Source of the DNA: an uncultured Fretibacterium sp.
GTDB taxonomy: Bacteria > Synergistota > Synergistia > Synergistales > Aminobacteriaceae
DNA length: 8,882 bases
NCBI GenBank assembly: GCA_937915835.1
Contig: CALGHA010000130.1
Span: 1-8,882 of the forward strand
Direction: 5' to 3'
In this document: positions 1 to 5,994 of the stretch, piece after piece
How positions within the stretch are numbered: the stretch's first letter is position 1
How the letters are laid out: every line of letters begins with the position of its first letter
Program-made: the position numbers and the translations under genes
Notes under the pieces: generated by a model
What the model was told of the DNA's origin: nothing
What the model saw: only the letters and a program-made list of their open reading frames with translations
Database searches by the model: none

Positions 1-305
1 AAGTCTCAGAAGGTGAATATTATTCTGTCATCGTAAATCTTGGGACATCTTCAGCATATAATTATCCGACTGCAGTTGAGGACATCGGGACTGTCAAGAC
101 AGCGAGCGTCAGGGCTGGAGAGAGTTATTTTGCCGCTGCTGAAGCTAAACCGGAATTAGCAGACTGGAAGGACGGGAAAATCATCACTGACGACGGAGAA
201 AGCAGAGCCTGTAACGCCTGTATAAAAGTCTTCACGCTCAAAACTAATTCCCCCGTTGAGATTGTTCCTGTCGAGCCTGACCCAGTAACACAAAATCAAT
301 CATGA
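1..305 (+). CDS. C-terminal part of a secreted surface protein, probably the lectin-like domain of a C1-family peptidase (5' end outside window)
   Basis: The only open frame at the left edge has codons starting at position 3 and runs to a TGA at 303-305, giving about 100 residues. The pattern GEYYSVIVNLG, then YNYPTAVED, GESYF, a W-x-DG segment and finally ACNACIKVFT resembles the lectin-like domain that follows papain-type (C1) peptidases in many anaerobes, where a similar NVCIKAFT-like segment closes the domain. No catalytic residues fall in the window, so the peptidase part is inferred. A short Pro/Val/Glu linker (VEIVPVEPDPVTQNQ) follows, as expected just before a sorting signal. The frame stays open beyond the TGA and continues into a Synergist-CTERM tail, so the gene is probably a nonsense-truncated copy or carries a sequencing error. 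Without its tail the protein should be secreted rather than retained at the surface. The domain call is from memory of the family and is moderate. Confidence 0.55.
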   Translation, partial: VSEGEYYSVIVNLGTSSAYNYPTAVEDIGTVKTASVRAGESYFAAAEAKPELADWKDGKIITDDGESRACNACIKVFTLKTNSPVEIVPVEPDPVTQNQS

Positions 306-392
306 GGAGGAAATTCCGGAGGAGGCTGTAACATGGGCTTATCTCTGGTAAGTCTTGCATTAGCCGCGTTATTCGTCTTCAAGAAGAATTAA
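303..392 (+). pseudogene. Synergist-CTERM sorting tail separated from its gene by an in-frame TGA
   Basis: In the same frame as the upstream gene, the codons after TGA (303-305) read GGNSGGGCN, then a hydrophobic run of about 16 residues (MGLSLVSLALAALFVF), then KKN and a TAA at 390-392. This is the layout of the Synergist-CTERM signal: a glycine-rich stretch with one Cys, a membrane segment and a basic end. The Cys codon is 327-329. A single base change (TGA to GGA) would restore a continuous Gly-rich tail. GGAGGAGG at 318-325 lies 7 bases before an in-frame ATG at 333-335, so separate translation of a 19-residue membrane peptide is possible. That Shine-Dalgarno-like run is also simply what three Gly codons look like, so I do not call an independent gene. 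Confidence 0.7.
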
Positions 393-403
393 GCATAACA
401 AAA

Positions 404-441
404 GCCGGAGCCTCAATCTCGACAACTCCGGCCAATTTTTT
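404..441 (+). terminator. Rho-independent terminator after the surface-protein gene, possibly bidirectional
   Basis: A perfect 7-bp stem, GCCGGAG (404-410) with CTCCGGC (426-432), encloses a 15-base loop. It is followed by a T-run at 436-441. On the other strand the same hairpin is followed by only four Ts, and it lies about 30 bases beyond the stop codon of the minus-strand hydrolase gene, so it may serve both converging genes, more weakly in that direction. Confidence 0.75.
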
Positions 442-471
442 ATTCACTCGTAAAATAGAACGTGTTATATT

Positions 472-1872
472 TTATTGCTTGCAAATTCCGTCGAGCCACT
501 CGAATAATTCCGGCAAATCATAATTCCCATCGTGAGGAACATTCCAGACTGCCGCAATATCAGCATCATAACCGGCCGCCTGTAACTTCAGCGCTAAAAG
601 TGCAGGAATTGCCATTGACGTATCTCTATCTTTAACGCCGTGTCTAATTCTCCAGTGCTTGGCAACGTCGGCTTTTCCGATAAAGTTCATGGGGTTCATG
701 ATGTAGATTTTTTCAGCGTCAGCCATTGCCGGATTTCCTGAAGTGCTGTGCTTGAACGCGTAATCCGTGAAGTGTTTATCGCCGAACTCGTTATTCTCGA
801 AAGATGCCATGTTCAACGAATCAAACGCAGGAGCCGCCTTCATTCTCGTAGCCCACACAGCATATTTGTTCAAGTCAGCCGCAATAACTTTGTCGCCCTC
901 AACAGTCAGCCAGTCAAGCCCCCTGACGTTCTCGCCAGCGTCAAGAGCTTTTTGTGCCGCCGAAATATATAATCCCTCAATGTAAGTCCTGAATGTTCCG
1001 TTACCTTCTTCGTCGAGTTCATAACCTTTAAGATTTAAGCTGTTGAGATAAGCCGGGAATGCCTTTTTCAGAGCCTCTGAAGCCGCCTGCATATTCTCGT
1101 CCATTTCACGAGCCGGGCCCATGTAATACGTGTTCACGCCGTTGAATATCCATTCATAGGGCATATCAGCATTTTCAAGGTTCGTAATCGGGCAATAAAC
1201 GACTGAAGCAAAAATGTCGTCTCGTTCATCTTCCGCGCCAATCTCCTTAAGATAAGGCTCATACTCTTTAGCATTGCCGGTTGCGCCTAAAAGTGATGAT
1301 AACGCTCCGCCCGCGCTCAATCCGTCGGAGATAATTTTCTCAACGTCGCCAGCAGGTAATTTGTCCTTGTTATGTCTCACCCAGCGTACAGCCGCTTTAT
1401 AGTCAACGATGAGAGCCGGAGCCTTGCCATTTTCGAGAGTTCTTCCGCGAATTGCCGGAGTAACTACAACATAACCTTTTGACAACGCATAAAGCGCGAC
1501 ATTCGGAGTTCCGTGTCGTGTGTCATTGGCCGGAATAAACTGTTTGCCGGGCATGTAACCTCCTACTCCGTTGGGCATCATGATTGGAGCTGTCTTTGCT
1601 GTGTAACCGTTGACGCTCTCGCCGTGAAAATATTCTTCTGGAACGTAAATGTTAAGTCGCTGGTATTCAGGCTCAAGGGGATTATTGACGTAAGGAATAT
1701 CCAGCCATGAACGAAAACTTACGAGTTTATCGCCAGCCAATAAAGTTTGTGAGACGCGATTACCCGGAGGCATTGTGATTGAGTCAGCAGGACCATTAGC
1801 GAAATCTGCGGAGAAAGCTAGAGAAGAGAACGCAAGAATGAGAATTATTGCGCACAAAAAAATTCGACGCAT
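472..1872 (-). CDS. Secreted alpha/beta hydrolase, subtype B tannase-like (tannase/feruloyl esterase type)
   Basis: This is a 466-residue exported serine esterase. Bacterial subtype B tannases cleave galloyl esters of plant tannins, and related enzymes cleave other phenolic esters. Residues 1 to about 21 form a signal peptide (MRRIF, hydrophobic core, cleavage near AFS-AD). The nucleophile is Ser186 in GLSAGG. The acid is probably Asp415 in HGVKDRDTS (Asp417 is the alternative) and the base His447 in PHDGNYD, matching the late Asp/His spacing of the Lactobacillus plantarum tannase family. The length fits that family. The frame can begin at a TTG at 1879-1881, but that codon touches the Shine-Dalgarno. 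AAGGAG (minus strand, 1882-1887) sits 9 bases before the ATG at 1870-1872, so I chose the ATG. The gene lies downstream of the thioredoxin-like gene on the same strand with a 95-base gap and may have its own promoter. Substrate is not decided by sequence alone. The fold and esterase call is secure; the tannase label is likely. Confidence 0.8.
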   Translation of the reverse strand: MRRIFLCAIILILAFSSLAFSADFANGPADSITMPPGNRVSQTLLAGDKLVSFRSWLDIPYVNNPLEPEYQRLNIYVPEEYFHGESVNGYTAKTAPIMMPNGVGGYMPGKQFIPANDTRHGTPNVALYALSKGYVVVTPAIRGRTLENGKAPALIVDYKAAVRWVRHNKDKLPAGDVEKIISDGLSAGGALSSLLGATGNAKEYEPYLKEIGAEDERDDIFASVVYCPITNLENADMPYEWIFNGVNTYYMGPAREMDENMQAASEALKKAFPAYLNSLNLKGYELDEEGNGTFRTYIEGLYISAAQKALDAGENVRGLDWLTVEGDKVIAADLNKYAVWATRMKAAPAFDSLNMASFENNEFGDKHFTDYAFKHSTSGNPAMADAEKIYIMNPMNFIGKADVAKHWRIRHGVKDRDTSMAIPALLALKLQAAGYDADIAAVWNVPHDGNYDLPELFEWLDGICKQ

Positions 1873-1914
1873 GAATAACAACTCCTTATTGGGTAAAAAT
1901 TTATGGATGAAGTT

Positions 1915-1944
1915 ATTGTAGCGTCAAAATTTATTTCATGCTAA
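1915..1944 (-). promoter_or_regulatory. Possible promoter of the tannase-like hydrolase gene
   Basis: On the minus strand, TTAGCA (1939-1944) and TACAAT (1915-1920) are separated by 18 bases and would give a leader of roughly 35 bases. An overlapping alternative is TTGACG (1922-1927), 17 bases from ATAAAT (1899-1904). The DNA is AT-rich, so either match could be chance, and transcription through from the thioredoxin-like gene is not excluded. Confidence 0.35.
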
Positions 1945-1967
1945 AAGTATTTCCCGCAATAAAATTA

Positions 1968-2306
1968 CTAAAATTTCACGCCGGCCCTCTCAAAAATTTT
2001 CATCACTTCTTTTTCAGACTTATAGCCGACTTCCTGAGCAAATACGTCGCCTTTATCATCAAGAAACACTAAAACTGGCACATACGACACGTTGAACTCT
2101 TCAGCAATTTCCGGTTCGTCCTCAAGATAAATAAGTCCTACGTCAAGTTTTTTGCCGTATTTATCATCAATCTTCGCAAGAACTCTCATCATCTGTCTGC
2201 ATGCCGGACAAGTCTTAGTTGAGAGCATTACGACACCAGGATTTTCAGCAAAAGCTGACGAACAGAATATTACGACGAAAAGCAGAGTAAGCATAATTTT
2301 CTTCAT
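1968..2306 (-). CDS. Exported thioredoxin-like protein with CPAC active site
   Basis: This is a 112-residue protein with a signal peptide (MKK, hydrophobic core, cleavage after AFA at residue 20), leaving a mature thioredoxin fold of about 92 residues. The redox motif is CPAC (Cys33 and Cys36, in STKTCPACRQMM). The cis-proline loop is at YVPV (Pro77), followed by LVFLDDKGD, the usual central strand and turn. It is minimal for the family, with no added domain or TlpA-type insertion. Such proteins act outside the cytoplasm as thiol-disulfide reductants or oxidants, but which direction, and for which partner, cannot be read from the sequence. The start ATG at 2304-2306 is preceded by GGGAG on the minus strand at a rather long spacing. 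The stop is TAG. It is divergent from the five-gene unit and upstream of the hydrolase gene. The fold is highly confident; partner and direction are unknown. Confidence 0.85.
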   Translation of the reverse strand: MKKIMLTLLFVVIFCSSAFAENPGVVMLSTKTCPACRQMMRVLAKIDDKYGKKLDVGLIYLEDEPEIAEEFNVSYVPVLVFLDDKGDVFAQEVGYKSEKEVMKIFERAGVKF

Positions 2307-2343
2307 TATAAATACACTCTCCCTAGTGAGAAATTTTGTGATT

Positions 2344-2352
2344 AATATAGCA
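2344..2352 (-). promoter_or_regulatory. Extended -10 element for the thioredoxin-like gene
   Basis: The minus strand reads TGCTATATT, an extended -10 (TGn plus TATATT at 2344-2349), which can work with a poor -35. No good -35 is visible; the best AT-rich candidate is TTTATT about 17 bases upstream. The transcript would start around 2337, about 30 bases before the ATG. Confidence 0.5.
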
Positions 2353-2381
2353 CGAAAAAGTTACGCAATAAATATTCCTGT

Positions 2382-2393
2382 CATTAATTAATG
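2382..2393. promoter_or_regulatory. 12-bp perfect palindrome between divergent promoters (candidate operator)
   Basis: CATTAATTAATG is a perfect inverted repeat. It lies between the two divergent -10 elements and overlaps the spot where the -35 of the rightward five-gene unit would fall (around 2390-2395). A regulator bound here could affect transcription of the unit. The palindrome is made mostly of A and T in AT-rich DNA, so chance is a real alternative. Confidence 0.3.
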
Positions 2394-2412
2394 TAAGAAG
2401 TGTTAATTGCGC

Positions 2413-2418
2413 TATAAT
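2413..2418 (+). promoter_or_regulatory. -10 box of the promoter for the five-gene unit
   Basis: A perfect TATAAT sits 46 bases before the ATG at 2465, predicting a leader of about 40 bases. At 17 bases upstream the -35 would be the poor hexamer AATGTA (2390-2395), overlapping the palindrome at 2382-2393. A weak -35 at such a site fits a regulated promoter but does not show one. Confidence 0.55.
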
Positions 2419-2464
2419 TTTCACGTTCATAATAAAATTTATCGCAAAGGAGCCTTAATCTCTC

Positions 2465-3655
2465 ATGGACGAACAGGGAAAAATTATCAGCACCTGCAAC
2501 GTTGACGAAAATCTCGCGCTTCAAATCTGGACACGAGGAAAAACTCCGCGCTTATCCGTCATGAACAGGATAAAGAATACCCGCAAGCTCATTCATCTTT
2601 CATGGGTTGAGAAACGTGAACGAACTCTTTCAATGAACGGCCGAACTCCAGGCGAAAATATTTCGTATGTCGTCAAGGATTTCGAGCCTGTAATCGCAAA
2701 AATTCTATCAGATTACGTTGCAAAAACTAATTTCAAGCTCAAATATTTCAAGCTCGTTGTAGATTTCGAGAAGGCTATGAATCATCCTGAACCTGCGTCG
2801 AGTAAAGCTGACTTATCAATGATGACCGAAGAAAAACGTTCTGCCTTATGGGTAGCTGACTGTTCGGGAGGCGACAGAAACACAGGAATTTTCAGGCCGT
2901 TTTTCCCAGTAAGTGAAGTCGAAGCCTCAGCAATGCCCGACGAAAAAATGCGGATAACTTCTACGGCAATGCGTACGACCGAAGGATTATTCAAGACTGG
3001 CGCAATCGAAGCTCTCAAGCGAATTAATCCCGAACGCTGGCTCAATCCCTTACGCGTAACGACGGCGGCTATGTTACTCGGATTTTCTTACTGCGGAGCT
3101 GACGGCTCAAAAATGGCTGATTTCCTCTGGACTGCTGACGAGAAACCCAAAAATCCCGTCCATAATCCTTTAAGTCCGGTAATGAAAACTCCAGTCAAGA
3201 AATTAACTCTTCATGACGCAGGATTAATGAGACTTGGACACAAACTTACGGCTTATCTCAGACATTTTTACATCGTCGACAAAGTTAAAGTTGAATACGG
3301 CTACGACAGCGAGAAGGAATTACAGGAAGCAGGATATTCACGTTCACGACGCTTTGACTTCAACACAGGAACGCTCGGCGATGTCCCTTACCGTGTAACT
3401 TTTTACGAGAACGAGGACGAAGGAATGACCGCTTTCGGCTGTAATCCAAGAATGCAGACAGCTAGACACACTGGCGATATGGTTATCTTAATTCCAACCG
3501 AAACTTTCAGAATGGCCGCGAAAAATGACACAATGGGCAATACTGATGATGACTTCTTCACGTTGACGAGGCTTTTATGGGCTAAACAGTTCAAATTCTG
3601 GTACATGAACATTAAGCCTTATGTGAGGAATTTTACGGGATTGATTGAAGCATGA
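2465..3655 (+). CDS. Unrecognised 396-aa protein, first gene of the five-gene unit
   Basis: I do not recognise a family. The product has no signal peptide and no hydrophobic segment long enough to span a membrane, so it is probably cytosolic, unlike the four products that follow. It begins MDEQGKIISTCN and has a basic N-terminal third (KTPRLSVMNRIKNTRK, VEKRERTLS). In the middle are an ALWVADCSGGD segment and an Ala/Leu-rich stretch near LRVTTAAMLLGFSYCGADG; a Trp/Phe-rich end (LLWAKQFKFWYMN) closes it. Four cysteines are spread out with no metal-binding spacing. The start ATG is the first in frame after an upstream stop; AAGGAG at 2447-2452 lies 12 bases before it, a long spacing. The TGA stop overlaps the next gene's ATG by four bases (ATGA), so translation of the two is likely coupled. 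A chaperone, regulator or enzyme role would be guesswork. Confidence 0.8.
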   Translation: MDEQGKIISTCNVDENLALQIWTRGKTPRLSVMNRIKNTRKLIHLSWVEKRERTLSMNGRTPGENISYVVKDFEPVIAKILSDYVAKTNFKLKYFKLVVDFEKAMNHPEPASSKADLSMMTEEKRSALWVADCSGGDRNTGIFRPFFPVSEVEASAMPDEKMRITSTAMRTTEGLFKTGAIEALKRINPERWLNPLRVTTAAMLLGFSYCGADGSKMADFLWTADEKPKNPVHNPLSPVMKTPVKKLTLHDAGLMRLGHKLTAYLRHFYIVDKVKVEYGYDSEKELQEAGYSRSRRFDFNTGTLGDVPYRVTFYENEDEGMTAFGCNPRMQTARHTGDMVILIPTETFRMAAKNDTMGNTDDDFFTLTRLLWAKQFKFWYMNIKPYVRNFTGLIEA

Positions 3656-4695
3656 TGAGAAAATTTCTGTGTGTATTAATATTATTGTTGACAATCTCAG
3701 CGTCAGAAGCTACACAGCCGCGAAGAATGTCGATTGTAATTTTCCCGACGATTAACTCAACGGGGCTTGAGGTCTGGGAGAGTAAGTATTACCCGTATAA
3801 CGTTCTCGAACAAAAAATGTCGAATTACCTTGAGGAGCTTTATAAACGTTCACCATTGATTGAAGCTCGTGTGCTTGATGAGGCCGCAATGAACCGCTGG
3901 CTTTCAGGCTCAAGACGCGGTGATGATATGGCTGTTCAGATGGAATTATATTCAGCAACTCTCAAGGATAAACACGTCATGGGGACTTACGAATCTGGAA
4001 AAGTTTTATTGCGTCTGAGAGTTTTTGACTCGCGAAAAGTTCAGGAATTGGCCGTACGTACAGTGAAAGGCTCTGACCGAAGATTTACGTTCGACGATGA
4101 CGAGGCTGTTTACTGGTTTGATTCGGCTGTTCACGGCTTAGGATTTCCGTTTAATGACGGGCTTGACCTTTTCGGCTTAACTCAAGGAAGCTACAAAGGG
4201 CAAAAAATGAGCCGTCCAACTTGGGCGCAATTTCAGAGTTCCTCACACTGGCAAGCAATCAAGAACTCCATCAACGAAGCCTACAAACAGTCAACCGCTC
4301 AATTCCGCAACGCTATACGAAGCAATGAGCCTAATGCTGAACTCACGGCTAACGATGTATTCTCGGATTCGTATAGAACTGTCGGAAGAATTTTAGCGCC
4401 AACAGCAACGTCAACAAGAAAACGCCGGGATTATATTATCTCGCTGGGAAAATACGCTGATGGAGCACTCGACGCTGTTCGGGTCGGTGATGTTCTCGAC
4501 GTAATCAGGGCAGATACTTACGTTACAGTAGTTCCGGATAATCCCGTTGTTGTTCTGCCGAAAGTCATCGGAAAAGTCAAAGTTATCAAAGTTTATGATG
4601 ATAATGCAGTCGTCAGAGTTATTAAGGATAACAAGAAAGAGCCGATTACTCTGAAAGATATTGTTGTGAAGCAAACTAGAATTACAGGGAAGTGA
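3652..4695 (+). CDS. Exported protein with CsgG/FlgT-like features
   Basis: This is a 347-residue protein with a signal peptide at residues 1-20 (MMRKF, hydrophobic core, cleavage near SEA-TQ). The Cys at residue 7 lies inside the hydrophobic core and is not a lipobox. Residues 26-85 (MSIVIFPTINSTG, an amphipathic segment around VLEQKMSNYLEEL, then RVLDEAAMNRWL) follow the strand-helix-strand-helix pattern at the start of CsgG-type domains. Residues 258-343 form a beta-rich end with VRVGDVLDVIRAD, then IGKVKVIKVYDDNAVVRVIKD and TLKDIVV. That resembles the C-terminal barrel of the flagellar H-ring protein FlgT. Both likenesses are by eye and weak. No flagellar gene is nearby, so I infer an envelope protein of similar build, not FlgT itself. 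Two adjacent ATGs (3652 and 3655) are possible; the first overlaps the upstream TGA and there is no strong Shine-Dalgarno, which suggests coupled translation. Four bases separate it from the next gene. Confidence 0.75.
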   Translation: MMRKFLCVLILLLTISASEATQPRRMSIVIFPTINSTGLEVWESKYYPYNVLEQKMSNYLEELYKRSPLIEARVLDEAAMNRWLSGSRRGDDMAVQMELYSATLKDKHVMGTYESGKVLLRLRVFDSRKVQELAVRTVKGSDRRFTFDDDEAVYWFDSAVHGLGFPFNDGLDLFGLTQGSYKGQKMSRPTWAQFQSSSHWQAIKNSINEAYKQSTAQFRNAIRSNEPNAELTANDVFSDSYRTVGRILAPTATSTRKRRDYIISLGKYADGALDAVRVGDVLDVIRADTYVTVVPDNPVVVLPKVIGKVKVIKVYDDNAVVRVIKDNKKEPITLKDIVVKQTRITGK

Positions 4696-4699
4696 TTGA

Positions 4700-5983
4700 A
4701 TGAGAAAAATTTTATCGCTGATTGTTATACTTTTACTGATTTCACCGGCATATTCTGCGGATGATGACAGCACACCTTACATGCCGTATACTGAACCGCC
4801 GCAAAATTCCCAGCCCGAGAATAAAGCTCCAGCGAAAAAGGCTCCAGCTAAGAAATCAGCACCGAAAAAGTCAGCTCCTAAGAAGTCAACATCAAGCAAG
4901 AAAACGACATCGACGACGACAAAGAAAGCTCCAGCAAAGCCGAGTTCGTTACAAATGGCTATAGACTTAATCAATCAAGACAGACTTGAAGCCGCAAAAC
5001 CGTATTTACTCAAAGCAATTCAGGCAAATAGAAATGATCCTAACGTTTGGTACTGGTACGGAGTTTATCATGAGAAAATTGGGGCTTATCATCAGGCGCA
5101 ATATTTTTACGCTAAAGCTTTGAAGATTGACCCGACATTTGACCCGTTGTCGCGAGTTGTTTATTATCCTGAGGACGAGAATAAAACGCCGTTATGGGAT
5201 CCCAAGCGTCCGGCACGAGTTTATCCTGTTGAGACTGCTTCAGTGCCACCGAATGTCTCGAATATTCCTAAAGCTCCGAACGATCCGCAAGTTCCTGGAG
5301 TTCCTGTTTACACTCCTCCTGAACCTGGTTCGTCTCCTCTTGATGGTGATTCTTGGAGACCGGCAGTTTACGTTCCTCCTTCTCCGGAAGAAACTCAGAC
5401 TGAAGGGGAAATGTCGCCCGTTTATGTTCCTCCTCAACCGGCAGGAGTTGTCGCGCAAAATCCTCAAAATCAGCCTCAGCGTCAAGTCATTCAAGTTCCG
5501 ACGTATCAGCCGAGAAATGAGCCGGAACGAATAATACAAAGGGATATTCAGGCCGTTAATCCCGTTTATAATCCTCCCGAGCCTCCTGAAAGCGAAAAGG
5601 TTAAAGAAGCTCCGAAGGCTAAAGCTGAACCCGAGAAAAAGCAGGTTACGACGACTGAGCCGAAGCGTCAAAGTTCAACAGTTCCGAAGAATAGAATTGT
5701 GAAGCAGGACACGAAGAAGCAGACGAGTAAAAAGCAAAGTTCAACGACGAAAAAGTCAGCTCCGAAGCGTCCACAGTCAGCCGACGTTAAACCTTCGCAA
5801 CCGTCACAGAGACAGCAGCAGAGAGAGCAAGCTCCGCAGAGTCAGCAAACTCCGCCTCCTGTTCAACAGCAGCAAGAACGTAGACAGAGTGAATATTTGC
5901 CGCCGGTTGGACAATATACGCCGGATCCTGGTACGATTTCAGAAACTCCAATTCCGCCGGTTGGTCAAGGAAATAATGATTGA
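4700..5983 (+). CDS. Exported TPR protein with Lys/Ala/Pro-rich and VYxPPxP repeat regions
   Basis: This is a 427-residue protein with a signal peptide at 1-19 (cleavage near AYS-AD). Residues 42-80 are a basic low-complexity run of KAPAKK and SAPKKS units ending in Ser/Thr/Lys. Residues 83-146 form about one and a half to two TPR helix pairs (AIDLINQDRLEAAKPYLLKA, then DPNVWYWYGVYHEKIGAYHQAQYFYAKALKIDP-like), a protein-binding scaffold. The rest is predicted disordered. VYxPPxP occurs at 203-209, 223-229, 241-247 and 289-295, a second Lys-rich block with KKSAPK is at 332-357, a Gln-rich stretch is at 364-395, and PPVGQ occurs twice near the C-terminus (401-405, 419-423). The basic and proline-rich parts could contact peptidoglycan or bridge the periplasm, but this is inference. 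The gene lies 4 bases after its upstream neighbour and 11 bases before the next. No enzyme motif is seen. Existence and export are firm; function is unknown. Confidence 0.8.
   Translation: MRKILSLIVILLLISPAYSADDDSTPYMPYTEPPQNSQPENKAPAKKAPAKKSAPKKSAPKKSTSSKKTTSTTTKKAPAKPSSLQMAIDLINQDRLEAAKPYLLKAIQANRNDPNVWYWYGVYHEKIGAYHQAQYFYAKALKIDPTFDPLSRVVYYPEDENKTPLWDPKRPARVYPVETASVPPNVSNIPKAPNDPQVPGVPVYTPPEPGSSPLDGDSWRPAVYVPPSPEETQTEGEMSPVYVPPQPAGVVAQNPQNQPQRQVIQVPTYQPRNEPERIIQRDIQAVNPVYNPPEPPESEKVKEAPKAKAEPEKKQVTTTEPKRQSSTVPKNRIVKQDTKKQTSKKQSSTTKKSAPKRPQSADVKPSQPSQRQQQREQAPQSQQTPPPVQQQQERRQSEYLPPVGQYTPDPGTISETPIPPVGQGNND
4864..4878 (+). repeat. 15-base direct repeat, copy 1 (second copy at 5749-5763)
   Basis: GAAAAAGTCAGCTCC occurs identically at 4864-4878 and 5749-5763, in the same frame, coding KKSAP in the two Lys/Ala/Pro-rich blocks of the TPR protein. 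Other KKSAP and KKAPA units use different codons, so selection is mainly at protein level, but this pair could allow internal recombination. Confidence 0.7.
5749..5763 (+). repeat. 15-base direct repeat, copy 2
   Basis: This is the second copy of the exact repeat found at 4864-4878, coding KKSAP in the distal Lys-rich block. The two copies are 885 bases apart and in frame, so recombination between them would delete the TPR and the VYxPPxP region without a frameshift. Confidence 0.7.
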
Positions 5984-5994
5984 GGTGATATAAA

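Noticed and set aside
303..305. TGA read as an amino acid (changed genetic code or selenocysteine)
   Set aside because: Three genes in the window end at TGA (3653-3655, 4693-4695, 5981-5983), so TGA is a normal stop. No convincing selenocysteine hairpin follows it, and glycine, not a redox residue, is expected there.
333..392. A separate small gene for a 19-residue membrane peptide
   Set aside because: The Shine-Dalgarno-like GGAGGAGG is explained by the Gly codons of the sorting tail, and the peptide is simply the end of that signal. Kept only as a possibility.
1870..1881. TTG at 1879-1881 as the start of the tannase-like gene
   Set aside because: It lies directly against the AAGGAG site with no spacing; the ATG nine bases further fits and begins a standard signal peptide.
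3652..4695. True flagellar FlgT
   Set aside because: Only the general build is similar, and there are no flagellar neighbours; the name would overstate the evidence.
4777..5671. Minus-strand open frames opposite the TPR protein, some Arg- or Leu-rich
   Set aside because: Their composition is the complement of the Lys/Pro/Ala codons on the plus strand. They lack ribosome binding sites and lie inside a well-supported gene.
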